Below the pieces are notes generated by a model. It worked only from the letters and a program-made list of their open reading frames with translations. It was not told where the DNA came from and made no database searches. This document shows positions 55,556 through 64,000 of a DNA stretch of 64,000 bases, in pieces. Source of the DNA: Prescottella equi (GTDB lineage Bacteria > Actinomycetota > Actinomycetes > Mycobacteriales > Mycobacteriaceae); contig NZ_LWTX01000001.1 in assembly GCF_002094305.1 (NCBI RefSeq), forward strand, positions 496,001 to 560,000, read 5' to 3'. Numbering within the stretch: position 1 is the stretch's first letter; the number at the start of each line of letters is the position of its first letter. Position numbers and translations under genes: made by a program.

Positions 55556-58500
55556 ATGCACCTGAAGAGTCTGACGTTGAAGGGCTTCAAGTCCTTTGCG
55601 TCCGCAACGACTCTGCGGTTCGAGCCGGGCATCACGTGTGTCGTGGGACCCAACGGCTCCGGCAAGTCGAACGTGGTCGACGCCCTCACCTGGGTGATGG
55701 GGGAGCAGGGCGCGAAGGCGCTTCGCGGCGGCAAGATGCAGGACGTCATCTTCGCCGGCACCGCCGGGCGGGCCCCGCTCGGCCGCGCCGAGGTGACGCT
55801 CACGATCGACAACTCCGACGGCGCCCTGCCCATCGAGTACTCCGAGGTGTCCATCACACGACGGATGTTCCGCGACGGCGCCGGCGAGTACGAGATCAAC
55901 GGCAACTCGTGCCGCCTGATGGACGTGCAGGAACTGCTCAGCGACTCCGGTATCGGCCGGGAGATGCACGTCATCGTCGGGCAGGGTCGGCTGTCCGCGA
56001 TCCTCGAATCGCGTCCCGAGGACCGGCGCGCGTTCATCGAGGAGGCCGCGGGCGTTCTCAAACACCGCAAGCGCAAGGAAAAGGCGGTCCGCAAGCTCGA
56101 CGCGATGCAGGCCAACCTCGCGCGGCTCACCGACCTCACCGCCGAGTTGCGTCGACAGCTCAAACCGCTCGGTCGCCAGGCCGAGGTCGCGCGACGCGCA
56201 CAGACCGTTCAGGCCGACCTGCGCGACGCGCGGTTGCGGCTGGCAGCGGACGACCTCGTCACACGCCGGGCCGAACTCGCCCACCAGACTCACGACGAGA
56301 AACTCGCCCGCGAACAGCAGGAGACGGTGCAGGCGGCGCTCGAGGCGGCGACGGCCGAACTCGGTGGTCACGAGCAGGCGCTGGCCCGCCTGACGCCGCA
56401 GGCCGAGGCGGCGAGCCAGACGTGGTTCCAGCTGTCGGCGCTGGCGGAGCGGGTGAGCGCGACCATCCGCATCGCGCAGGAGCGCGCGCGGCACCTCGAC
56501 AGCGAACCGGAACCCGGCCGCGGCCAGGATCCCGACGAGATGGAGGCCCGGGCCGAGCGGATCGCGGCGGAGGAGGCCGAACTGATCGCCGCCGTCGACA
56601 TCGCGCGCGCGACGCTCGAGGCCGCACGCGAACAACTCGCCGAGCGTGAGGAGGCGGCCGCGGAGGCCGAACGCGCTCACTTCGCGGCGGTGCGGGCGAT
56701 CGCGGATCGCCGCGAAGGACTGGCACGACTGGCGGGGCAGGTGGACACCTTGCGTACCCGTGCCGAGTCCGTGGACGCCGAGGTGGCCCGGCTCGACGTG
56801 GCGATCGGCGAGGCCCGTGAACGCGGCGACGCAGCGCAACGTGAATTCGACGCGGTCGAGGCAACCGTCGACGACCTCGACGCCGGGGAACTCGGGCTCG
56901 ACGGCCACCACGAGCGCGCGGTCGAGGCACTCGACCTGATCACCGCGCGGGTCGCCGAACTGCAGGCCGCCGAGCGCGACGCCGGCCAGGAGGTGGCATC
57001 GCTGAAGGCGCGAATCGACGCACTGTCGATGGGACTCGAGCGCAAGGACGGCGGCGCCTGGCTGCTCGAGCACCACACCGATCGCGGGCTCACGGGTCCG
57101 GTTGCCGAGCTGATTCGCGTCGACGCCGGCTACGAGGCCGCGGTCGCCGCGGTGATGGGTCCGGCGGCCGACGCGATCGCCGCAGAATCTGCCGCCGCCG
57201 CGGCGGCGGCCGTGCAGGCACTGCGCGCCGCCGACGGTGGCCGGGCTGCGATCCTGCACACCGCCGAGCATTCCGACGTCGCGACGCGTCCGGACCTTCC
57301 CGGGTCGGCGACGTGGATCGCCGACAACGTGCACTGCCCCGAATCGCTGCGCGCCGCAGTCGATGCCCTCCTCGATCGGGTGGCCGTCGTCGATTCGCTC
57401 GACGCGGCAACCGAACTCGTGTGCCGGCAGCCGTCCCTGCGGGCGGTGACCCGGGACGGCGATCTGGTCGGAACCGGTTGGGTCACCGGCGGTTCCGATC
57501 GCCGTCCGAGCACCCTCGAAGTGCAGGCCGCGATCGACGCGTCGACGTCGGCTCTCGAGGCGGCCGAGCGACGTTCCGAGGAACTGGCAGCCGCCCTCGC
57601 CGGCGCCGTCGCCGAGCAGGCCGATCGCGCCGAGGTCGCGGAGCAGGCGCTGGCCGCTCTGCACGAGTCCGACGCCAACATGTCCGCGGTCTACGAGCAG
57701 CTGGGGCGCCTGGGGCAAGTTGTCCGGGCGGCCCACGCCGAGTCGGAGCGGCTGCTCGCGCAGCGGGCCAAGGCGGAGAGCGGGTGGGAGGAGACGCTCG
57801 CTGCGCTCGCCGAACTCGAGGAGCGGTTGCGCCGCGCGGAGGACGAACAGTCCGGTGCCGCGGCCGACTCGGGCAGTACTGCGCCGACGGATTTCGAACG
57901 GGAGGCCGCCGCGGCTGCGCTCACCGAGGTACGTGCCGTGGAGGTCGAAGCCCGGCTCGCGGTGCGCACCGCCGAGGAGCGAGCGGAATCCGTTCGGGGC
58001 AAGGCTGATTCGCTGCGTCGTGCGGCCCAGGCCGAACGCGAGGCCCGAGCGCGGGCCGAGCGGGCGCGGCAGGCCCGTCGAACCGCCGCCGAGGTGGCGG
58101 CCGCAGTGGCCTCGGCCGGGCAGAAGGTGGCCGACCGTCTCGACCGCGTCGTGGCGGACGCGGTGGCACACCGTGACGAGCTGAGCCGCCTGCGCGCCGC
58201 GCACACCGAACAGGTCGAGGCGGTCAAGGAGCGCGTCCGGCAGCTCACCGCCCAGATGGCGGCACTCACCGATGCGGTCCACCGGGACGAGGTGGCGCGG
58301 GCGCAAGCGGCCCTGCGGATCGAGCAGCTCGAACAGACGATCCTCGAGCAGTACGCAGTCAACCTCGACGATTTGATCGCCGAGTACGGGCCCGACGTCG
58401 CGCTGCCGCCGTCGGAACTCGAGATCGCGGAGTACGAGCAGGCCCGCGAGCGCGGGGAGCAGGTCACCCGGCCCGCGCCGGTGCCGTACGACCGCGCCTC

Positions 58501-59158
58501 CCAGGAGCGCCGGGCCAAGCGCGCCGAGAAGGACCTGGCGACGCTCGGCAAGGTCAACCCGCTCGCGCTCGAGGAGTTCGCGGCGCTCGAGGAGCGGTAC
58601 AACTTCCTGTCCACCCAGCTCGAGGACGTCAAGAACGCGCGCAAGGACCTGCTCGGGGTGGTCGCCGACGTCGACGCCCGCATCCTGCAGATGTTCACGG
58701 AGGCGTACGCGGACGTCGAACGCGAGTTCGTCGAGGTGTTCGCGAAACTCTTCCCGGGCGGCGAGGGCCGTCTGGTGCTCACCGATCCGTCGGACATGCT
58801 CACCACCGGCATCGAGGTGGAGGCCCGGCCGCCGGGCAAGAAGGTCAAGCGGCTGTCGCTGCTGTCCGGTGGCGAGAAGTCGCTCACCGCGGTCGCGATG
58901 CTGGTCGCGATCTTCCGGGCCCGGCCGTCGCCGTTCTACGTCATGGACGAGGTGGAGGCCGCGCTCGACGACACGAACCTGCGGCGCCTGATCGGGTTGT
59001 TCGAGCAGTTGCGGGAGAAGTCGCAGCTGATCGTGATCACCCACCAGAAGCCGACGATGGAGGTCGCCGACGCACTCTACGGCGTCAGCATGCGCGGCGA
59101 CGGCATCACCACCGTCATCTCGCAGCGCCTGCGCGGTCAGGACCTGGTTGCCGGGTGA
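55556..59158 (+). CDS. smc: Chromosome segregation protein SMC
   Basis: A 1200-residue SMC ATPase. Walker [19 protein letters not shown] is at 31 onward. Long coiled coils (about 165-500 and 660-1020) flank a hinge (about 505-640, containing [20 protein letters not shown]). The signature [20 protein letters not shown] and Walker [21 protein letters not shown] are near the C-terminus. It organises and segregates chromosomes with ScpA/ScpB. ATG 55556 has TAGAGT (55542-55547) ending 8 bases upstream and no Shine-Dalgarno, suggesting leaderless expression. Confidence 0.97.
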   Translation: MHLKSLTLKGFKSFASATTLRFEPGITCVVGPNGSGKSNVVDALTWVMGEQGAKALRGGKMQDVIFAGTAGRAPLGRAEVTLTIDNSDGALPIEYSEVSITRRMFRDGAGEYEINGNSCRLMDVQELLSDSGIGREMHVIVGQGRLSAILESRPEDRRAFIEEAAGVLKHRKRKEKAVRKLDAMQANLARLTDLTAELRRQLKPLGRQAEVARRAQTVQADLRDARLRLAADDLVTRRAELAHQTHDEKLAREQQETVQAALEAATAELGGHEQALARLTPQAEAASQTWFQLSALAERVSATIRIAQERARHLDSEPEPGRGQDPDEMEARAERIAAEEAELIAAVDIARATLEAAREQLAEREEAAAEAERAHFAAVRAIADRREGLARLAGQVDTLRTRAESVDAEVARLDVAIGEARERGDAAQREFDAVEATVDDLDAGELGLDGHHERAVEALDLITARVAELQAAERDAGQEVASLKARIDALSMGLERKDGGAWLLEHHTDRGLTGPVAELIRVDAGYEAAVAAVMGPAADAIAAESAAAAAAAVQALRAADGGRAAILHTAEHSDVATRPDLPGSATWIADNVHCPESLRAAVDALLDRVAVVDSLDAATELVCRQPSLRAVTRDGDLVGTGWVTGGSDRRPSTLEVQAAIDASTSALEAAERRSEELAAALAGAVAEQADRAEVAEQALAALHESDANMSAVYEQLGRLGQVVRAAHAESERLLAQRAKAESGWEETLAALAELEERLRRAEDEQSGAAADSGSTAPTDFEREAAAAALTEVRAVEVEARLAVRTAEERAESVRGKADSLRRAAQAEREARARAERARQARRTAAEVAAAVASAGQKVADRLDRVVADAVAHRDELSRLRAAHTEQVEAVKERVRQLTAQMAALTDAVHRDEVARAQAALRIEQLEQTILEQYAVNLDDLIAEYGPDVALPPSELEIAEYEQARERGEQVTRPAPVPYDRASQERRAKRAEKDLATLGKVNPLALEEFAALEERYNFLSTQLEDVKNARKDLLGVVADVDARILQMFTEAYADVEREFVEVFAKLFPGGEGRLVLTDPSDMLTTGIEVEARPPGKKVKRLSLLSGGEKSLTAVAMLVAIFRARPSPFYVMDEVEAALDDTNLRRLIGLFEQLREKSQLIVITHQKPTMEVADALYGVSMRGDGITTVISQRLRGQDLVAG

Positions 59159-59225
59159 ACCCGGCACCGTCATTCACGTGCGTGCACCCCGCACGACCCC
59201 ACCGAACTACATGGGAGAACCATCG

Positions 59226-59759
59226 ATGAACGCCCACAACTTCCCCGTCCAGACCGCCGACGGCGCCACCGAGGATCTCAGCGCCCACAAGGGCAAGTTG
59301 CTGCTGATCGTCAACGTGGCGAGCAAGTGCGGCCTCACGCCGCAGTACGAGGGCCTCGAGGCGCTGCACCGCGCCAACAAGGACAAGGGCCTGCAGGTCG
59401 TCGGCTTCCCGTGCAACCAGTTCGGCGACCAGGAGCCGGGCGACGACGCCGAGATCCAGCAGTTCTGCAGCGTCAACTACAACGTCACCTTCCCGGTGTA
59501 CGCGAAGCTCGAGGTCAACGGCGACGACGCACACCCGCTGTACCAGTACCTGCGCGCGCAGGCCCCCGGTGACTTCGGCCCGGACCACGGCTTCCTCTAC
59601 GAGCACGTCAGCAAGACCCGCCCCGAGGCGATCGGCACCGACGAGGTCAAGTGGAACTTCACGAAGTTCCTCGTCGACCGGGACGGCGAGGTCGTTCGCC
59701 GCTTCGAGCCGACCGTCACCCCGGAGCAGATCGCCGACGAGATCGCCGCCCTGCTCTGA
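59226..59759 (+). CDS. Glutathione peroxidase family thiol peroxidase
   Basis: A 177-residue thioredoxin-fold peroxidase. The peroxidatic Cys35 is in NVASKCGLTPQYEGL. Gln66-region GFPCNQFG and Trp143/Asn144 in VKWNFTKF complete the catalytic tetrad. Bacterial members of this type usually use thioredoxin or mycothiol-linked reductants instead of glutathione, and actinobacteria lack glutathione. ATG 59226 is 6 bases from GGGAGAA; the frame is open further upstream. It sits between smc and ftsY, where mycobacteria have none that I recall. Confidence 0.93.
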   Translation: MNAHNFPVQTADGATEDLSAHKGKLLLIVNVASKCGLTPQYEGLEALHRANKDKGLQVVGFPCNQFGDQEPGDDAEIQQFCSVNYNVTFPVYAKLEVNGDDAHPLYQYLRAQAPGDFGPDHGFLYEHVSKTRPEAIGTDEVKWNFTKFLVDRDGEVVRRFEPTVTPEQIADEIAALL

Positions 59760-59767
59760 CGGCCCGA

Positions 59768-59802
59768 CGTGACACCCGAGGAGCCGCTCCTCGGGTGTCA
59801 CG
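59768..59802. terminator. Hairpin terminator after the peroxidase gene
   Basis: Perfect 16-base-pair inverted repeat (59768-59783 with 59787-59802), loop CCG, 8 bases after the stop codon; no T-tract. Confidence 0.75.
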
Positions 59803-59875
59803 GACCGATCTCGCCACGCCCCGCCGGACTTGCCCGGAGGCGTCACGGACGCGGGCAGCCTGACAGGATGTCGGT

Positions 59876-61369
59876 GTGACTACCGGAGCCTGGATAGCAA
59901 TAGCGGCCGTACTGGCCGTCCTCGTCGTGGCGCTCGTCGTCGGCCTGACCCTGGCCCGCCGTCGCCGCATCAGCCTCACCGCGGCGCCCGAGAAGCCCGA
60001 GCTGACGGAGCAGCCGAAGGACCGTTCGGGCGGATACCAAGCCGGTGGCGGCTTCAACTTCAGCCAGGGGCCGTCGGCCACCGCGCCGCCCAAGGTGCCG
60101 CCGGCCGCGCCCAAGCCGCCGGTCGTTCCGCCCAAGCCCCCGGTCGCGCCGCCGGTTCCCCCGACCACGCCGGTACCGGAGGCGAAGCCCACCGTCACCC
60201 CGGAGCCGGTCGCCGAGCCGGAGGCTCCCGCCGCTCCCGAGCCCGTCACCCCCGAACCGGTGGCTCCGCCGGAGCCGGTGGTCGAACCTGCACCCGCACC
60301 CGAGCCCGTCGTCGAGCCGGAGCCTGCGCCGGAGCCGGCCGTCGAGCCGGAAGCCGCGCCGGAGCCCGTCGTCGAGCCGGAGCCGGTGGTCGAGCCGGAG
60401 CCGGTGGTCGAGCCGGAGGCTGCTCCTACTCCCGCGATCGAGGAGATCGAGCCCACCGCGGGCCGGCTCGATCGCCTGCGCGGTCGGCTGTCGCGCTCGC
60501 AGAACGCCGTCGGCAAGAGCCTGCTGGGCCTGCTCGGTGGCGGCGACCTGGACGAGGACTCGTGGGAGGAGGTCGAGGACACGCTGCTGATCGCCGATCT
60601 CGGCACCGCCACCACCGTCAAGGTCGTCGAGCGGCTGCGCGAGGAGATGGCGTCCCGCGGTGTGCGCACCGAGGCGGAGGCCCGGGCGCTCCTGCGCGAG
60701 GTTCTCGTCGAGGAGTTGCGTCCCGAGATGGATCGCTCGATCCGCGCCCTTCCGCACGGCGATCATCCCGCCGTGCTGCTCGTCGTCGGCGTCAACGGCA
60801 CCGGCAAGACCACCACGACCGGCAAACTCGCCCGGGTCCTCGTCGCAGACGGCCGACGCGTCCTGCTCGGCGCCGCCGACACCTTCCGTGCGGCCGCGGC
60901 CGATCAGTTGCAGACATGGGCCGAGCGCGTGGGTGCCGAGGTCGTTCGCGGACCCGAGGGCGGCGACCCCGCGGCCATCGCGTTCGATTCGGTCGCCAAG
61001 GGCATCGAGGACGGCGTCGACGTCGTGCTCATCGACACGGCCGGTCGTCTGCACACCAAGACCGGCCTGATGGACGAGCTGGGCAAGGTCAAGCGCGTGG
61101 TCGAGAAGAAGGCGGCCGTCGACGACGTGCTGCTGGTCCTCGACGCCACCGTCGGACAGAACGGCCTGATGCAGGCCCGCGTGTTCGCCGAGGTCGTGGA
61201 CATCACTGGCGTCGTGCTGACCAAGCTCGACGGCACCGCCAAGGGTGGCATCGTCTTCCAGGTCCAGCACGAGCTGGGCGTTCCGGTGAAGCTCGTCGGT
61301 CTGGGCGAGGGCGCCGACGACCTCGCTCCCTTCGAGCCGGAGGCCTTCGTCGACGCGCTGCTGGGCTGA
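59876..61369 (+). CDS. ftsY: Signal recognition particle receptor FtsY
   Basis: A 497-residue SRP receptor GTPase. It has an N-terminal membrane helix (about 6-28, [20 protein letters not shown]), then a Pro/Glu/Val-rich linker of about 120 residues with EPVVEPEP-type repeats, then the NG domain. G motifs are [20 protein letters not shown] (near 305), [40 protein letters not shown] and [10 protein letters not shown]. It docks ribosome-nascent chains with Ffh at the membrane. GTG 59876 is 6 bases after CAGGAT (59864-59869) with no Shine-Dalgarno, so probably leaderless. Confidence 0.96.
   Translation: MTTGAWIAIAAVLAVLVVALVVGLTLARRRRISLTAAPEKPELTEQPKDRSGGYQAGGGFNFSQGPSATAPPKVPPAAPKPPVVPPKPPVAPPVPPTTPVPEAKPTVTPEPVAEPEAPAAPEPVTPEPVAPPEPVVEPAPAPEPVVEPEPAPEPAVEPEAAPEPVVEPEPVVEPEPVVEPEAAPTPAIEEIEPTAGRLDRLRGRLSRSQNAVGKSLLGLLGGGDLDEDSWEEVEDTLLIADLGTATTVKVVERLREEMASRGVRTEAEARALLREVLVEELRPEMDRSIRALPHGDHPAVLLVVGVNGTGKTTTTGKLARVLVADGRRVLLGAADTFRAAAADQLQTWAERVGAEVVRGPEGGDPAAIAFDSVAKGIEDGVDVVLIDTAGRLHTKTGLMDELGKVKRVVEKKAAVDDVLLVLDATVGQNGLMQARVFAEVVDITGVVLTKLDGTAKGGIVFQVQHELGVPVKLVGLGEGADDLAPFEPEAFVDALLG
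60230..60430 (+). repeat. Pro-Glu-Val repeats in ftsY linker
   Basis: Imperfect short tandem repeats such as GAGCCGGTGGTCGAGCCG encode PEPVVEPE-type units in the acidic linker. Length changes here would be in frame. Confidence 0.65.
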
Positions 61370-61388
61370 CCGGCACGCTCCGTCCATC

Positions 61389-61422
61389 GCTGCCCGGTCC
61401 CTCGTCCGAGGGGCCGGGCAGC
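61389..61422 (+). terminator. Terminator after ftsY
   Basis: GCTGCCCGGTCCCTC pairs with GAGGGGCCGGGCAGC (61389-61422, one G-T wobble), followed within a few bases by TTTT (61427-61430). Confidence 0.75.
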
Positions 61423-61513
61423 GGCGTTTTGCGACCTTCGCGGTGGTTCACGAAGTTTCGATCCGGGGTGAGCGCAACCGCGAAACCCGACTGCAACACA
61501 ACCGGCCGATCCG

Positions 61514-61551
61514 TTCACCTATCCGAAACGCTGTGCAACCACGGATGAAAC
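61514..61551 (+). promoter_or_regulatory. GlnR-type nitrogen-control box
   Basis: TTCAC-N6-GAAAC-N6-CAACC-N6-GAAAC: the two GAAAC half-elements are exactly 22 bases apart, as in actinobacterial GlnR sites (GTNAC-N6-GAAAC repeated). The first a-element matches fairly well, the second poorly. It is 55 bases before amtB, whose homologues are classic GlnR targets. Confidence 0.6.
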
Positions 61552-61561
61552 ACCAGGTGAG

Positions 61562-61590
61562 CAGTCTTGCTGATCAGAACGACAAGACTG
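61562..61590 (+). promoter_or_regulatory. Inverted repeat in amtB leader
   Basis: CAGTCTTG (61562-61569) and CAAGACTG (61583-61590) form a perfect 8-base inverted repeat with a 13-base spacer, ending directly before the GAGGAGG ribosome-binding site of amtB. It could be a second operator or a leader hairpin limiting ribosome access. Confidence 0.4.
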
Positions 61591-61605
61591 ACGAGGAGGC
61601 TCACC

Positions 61606-62979
61606 GTGGATTTCCCCACTATCGGAGCCCCGGACACCGGGGACACCGCGTGGATGCTCATGAGCGCCGCGCTGGTGCTCTTGATGACTCCGGGCGTCGC
61701 GTTCTTCTACGGCGGCATGGTCCGCGCGAAGAGCGTGCTGAACATGATCATGATGAGCGTCGGCGCGATGGGAGTCGTCGGCGTGTTGTGGGTGCTGTTC
61801 GGCTATTCCATCGCGTTCGGTGACGACAAGGGCGGATTGATCGGGGATCCGACGGAGTTCTTCGGACTGAAGGGATTGTTCGGGGGTGACTACCTCGGTG
61901 ACGCCGAGGCCGGCACGGCCGCCGCGATCCCGCTGGTCGGCACCATCCCGGCACTGGTATTCGTCGCCTTCCAGGCGATGTTCGCGATCATCACGGTCGC
62001 CCTGATCTCGGGCGCGGTCGCCGATCGCATGAAGTACGGAGCCTGGCTGCTGTTCGCCGGCCTGTGGGCGACGGTCGTCTACTTCCCGGTCGCGCACTGG
62101 GTGTTCTCGTTCGACGGCGTCACCGCCGAGACGGGCGGTTGGATCGCCAACAAGCTCGGCGCGATCGACTTCGCCGGCGGCACGGCCGTCCACATCAACG
62201 CGGGTGTCGCAGGTCTGGTCCTCGCGCTCATGCTCGGAAAGCGTCGCGGCTGGCCCAAGACGCCCTTCCGTCCGCACAACCTGCCGTTCGTGATGCTCGG
62301 CGCCGCGCTGCTGTGGTTCGGATGGTTCGGGTTCAACGCCGGCTCGGCCGTCGGTTCCAACGGAGTCGCCGCTGCGGCGTTCGTCACCACTGTCGTCGCC
62401 ACCTGCGCCGCAATGCTGGCCTGGTTGCTGGTGGAGAAGATCCGCGACGGTCACGCCACCACGCTCGGTGGCGCGTCGGGCATCGTCGCCGGCCTGGTCG
62501 CCATCACCCCCGCCTGCTCGTCCGTCGACGTCGTCGGCGCGATCGTGATCGGTGTCGTCGCCGGCGCACTGTGCGCCCTGGCCGTCGGCCTGAAGTACCG
62601 CTTCGGCTACGACGATTCGCTCGACGTGGTCGGCGTCCACCTGGTCGGTGGTCTCGTCGGAACGCTGCTGGTCGGCCTGGTCGCGACCGAGGCTGCACCG
62701 GCCGGCGTCAACGGCCTGTTCTACGGCGGCGGACTCGACCAGCTGTGGCGTCAGGCGGTCGGCGCGGGCGCCGTGCTCGTGTACTCCTGCATCGCTACGG
62801 CCGTCATCGCGCTTATCGTGAAGGTCACGATCGGACTGCGAGTCAGCGCCGAGGCCGAGGCTCGTGGCGTGGACGAGGCCGAACACGCCGAGAGCGCCTA
62901 CGACTTCGTCGCACTTGCAGGTAGCCCGGTCCCGGGGCGCGTACCGGCGCCCGCAACTGTTGCCGCCAGGGAGGCATGA
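61606..62979 (+). CDS. amtB: Ammonium transporter
   Basis: A 457-residue Amt/Rh channel with eleven membrane helices. It starts GTG 61606 behind GAGGAGG. Features: DTAWMLMSAALVLLMTPGVA, FFYGGMVRAKSVLNMIMMS, DFAGGTAVHINAGVAGLVLA with one pore His, and FGWFGFNAGSA. The second pore His is in DVVGVHLVGGLVG. The C-terminal cytosolic tail can bind PII. It heads amtB-glnB-glnD, the nitrogen-sensing operon of Mycobacteriales, under a GlnR-type box. Confidence 0.96.
   Translation: MDFPTIGAPDTGDTAWMLMSAALVLLMTPGVAFFYGGMVRAKSVLNMIMMSVGAMGVVGVLWVLFGYSIAFGDDKGGLIGDPTEFFGLKGLFGGDYLGDAEAGTAAAIPLVGTIPALVFVAFQAMFAIITVALISGAVADRMKYGAWLLFAGLWATVVYFPVAHWVFSFDGVTAETGGWIANKLGAIDFAGGTAVHINAGVAGLVLALMLGKRRGWPKTPFRPHNLPFVMLGAALLWFGWFGFNAGSAVGSNGVAAAAFVTTVVATCAAMLAWLLVEKIRDGHATTLGGASGIVAGLVAITPACSSVDVVGAIVIGVVAGALCALAVGLKYRFGYDDSLDVVGVHLVGGLVGTLLVGLVATEAAPAGVNGLFYGGGLDQLWRQAVGAGAVLVYSCIATAVIALIVKVTIGLRVSAEAEARGVDEAEHAESAYDFVALAGSPVPGRVPAPATVAAREA

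Positions 62980-64000
<1,021 letters not shown>

Overview
The window is high-GC actinobacterial chromosome. Gene content and order match the Mycobacteriales, and the best fit is a Rhodococcus/Prescottella-like organism. From memory of the Mycobacterium tuberculosis map, the order cfp6 | ilvB-ilvN-ilvC | serA | leuB | MFS | FAH | gltX | ltbR | leuC-leuD | hupB | mutT1 | ppk | fbiD | gpsA | ddl | thiL | ung | DAK-family | recG | pyc | rsmD-coaD | sepIVA | yceD-rpmF-rnc-mutM | osmC | acyP-smc-ftsY-amtB-glnB-glnD follows the Rv3004-Rv2918c stretch. No search was run, so the genus is an inference.

Layout. 1-11.1 kb: branched-chain amino acid and serine synthesis (ilvBNC, serA, leuB), with a well-formed leader-peptide attenuator before ilvB, then an MFS transporter, a FAH-fold enzyme and gltX. 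11.1-11.75 kb: tRNA-Gln and two identical tRNA-Glu genes, the substrates of the single GluRS. 11.75-20.5 kb: small conserved proteins, an IclR regulator divergent from leuCD, the HU-like hupB, then mutT1, ppk and fbiD on the minus strand. 20.6-31.75 kb: gpsA, ddl, thiL, a gamma-carbonic anhydrase, ung, an enoyl-CoA hydratase, rpmB, a DAK/FakA-like protein and recG. 32-40 kb: pyc, rsmD-coaD, sepIVA and the yceD-rpmF-rnc-mutM operon. 39.8-51.6 kb is a block absent from the matching M. tuberculosis junction as I recall it: a MocR regulator, a PPOX protein, the complete kdp potassium-uptake operon with its two-component system, and a sodium:alanine symporter. 52-55.2 kb looks accessory: a DUF222-HNH protein behind a perfect LexA box, an orphan membrane protein and a frameshifted secreted beta-propeller gene. 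55.2-64 kb: acyP, smc, a glutathione peroxidase, ftsY and the nitrogen operon amtB-glnB-glnD; glnD runs off the window end.

Regulation visible in the sequence includes the ilvB attenuator, a GlnR-type box before amtB, the LexA box before the HNH gene, and candidate MocR and IclR control regions. Many genes lack a Shine-Dalgarno sequence and instead have a -10 hexamer 6-8 bases before the start codon, which predicts leaderless transcripts. Operon and convergent ends are marked by long, nearly perfect GC-rich hairpins, mostly without U-tracts.

Most of the window is conserved housekeeping DNA. I did not find a large undescribed system. The most rewarding items are the leaderless ilvB leader peptide, an extra 30-residue membrane peptide at the head of the kdp operon, the LexA-controlled HNH gene, the broken propeller gene and a possible ATC start for thiL.
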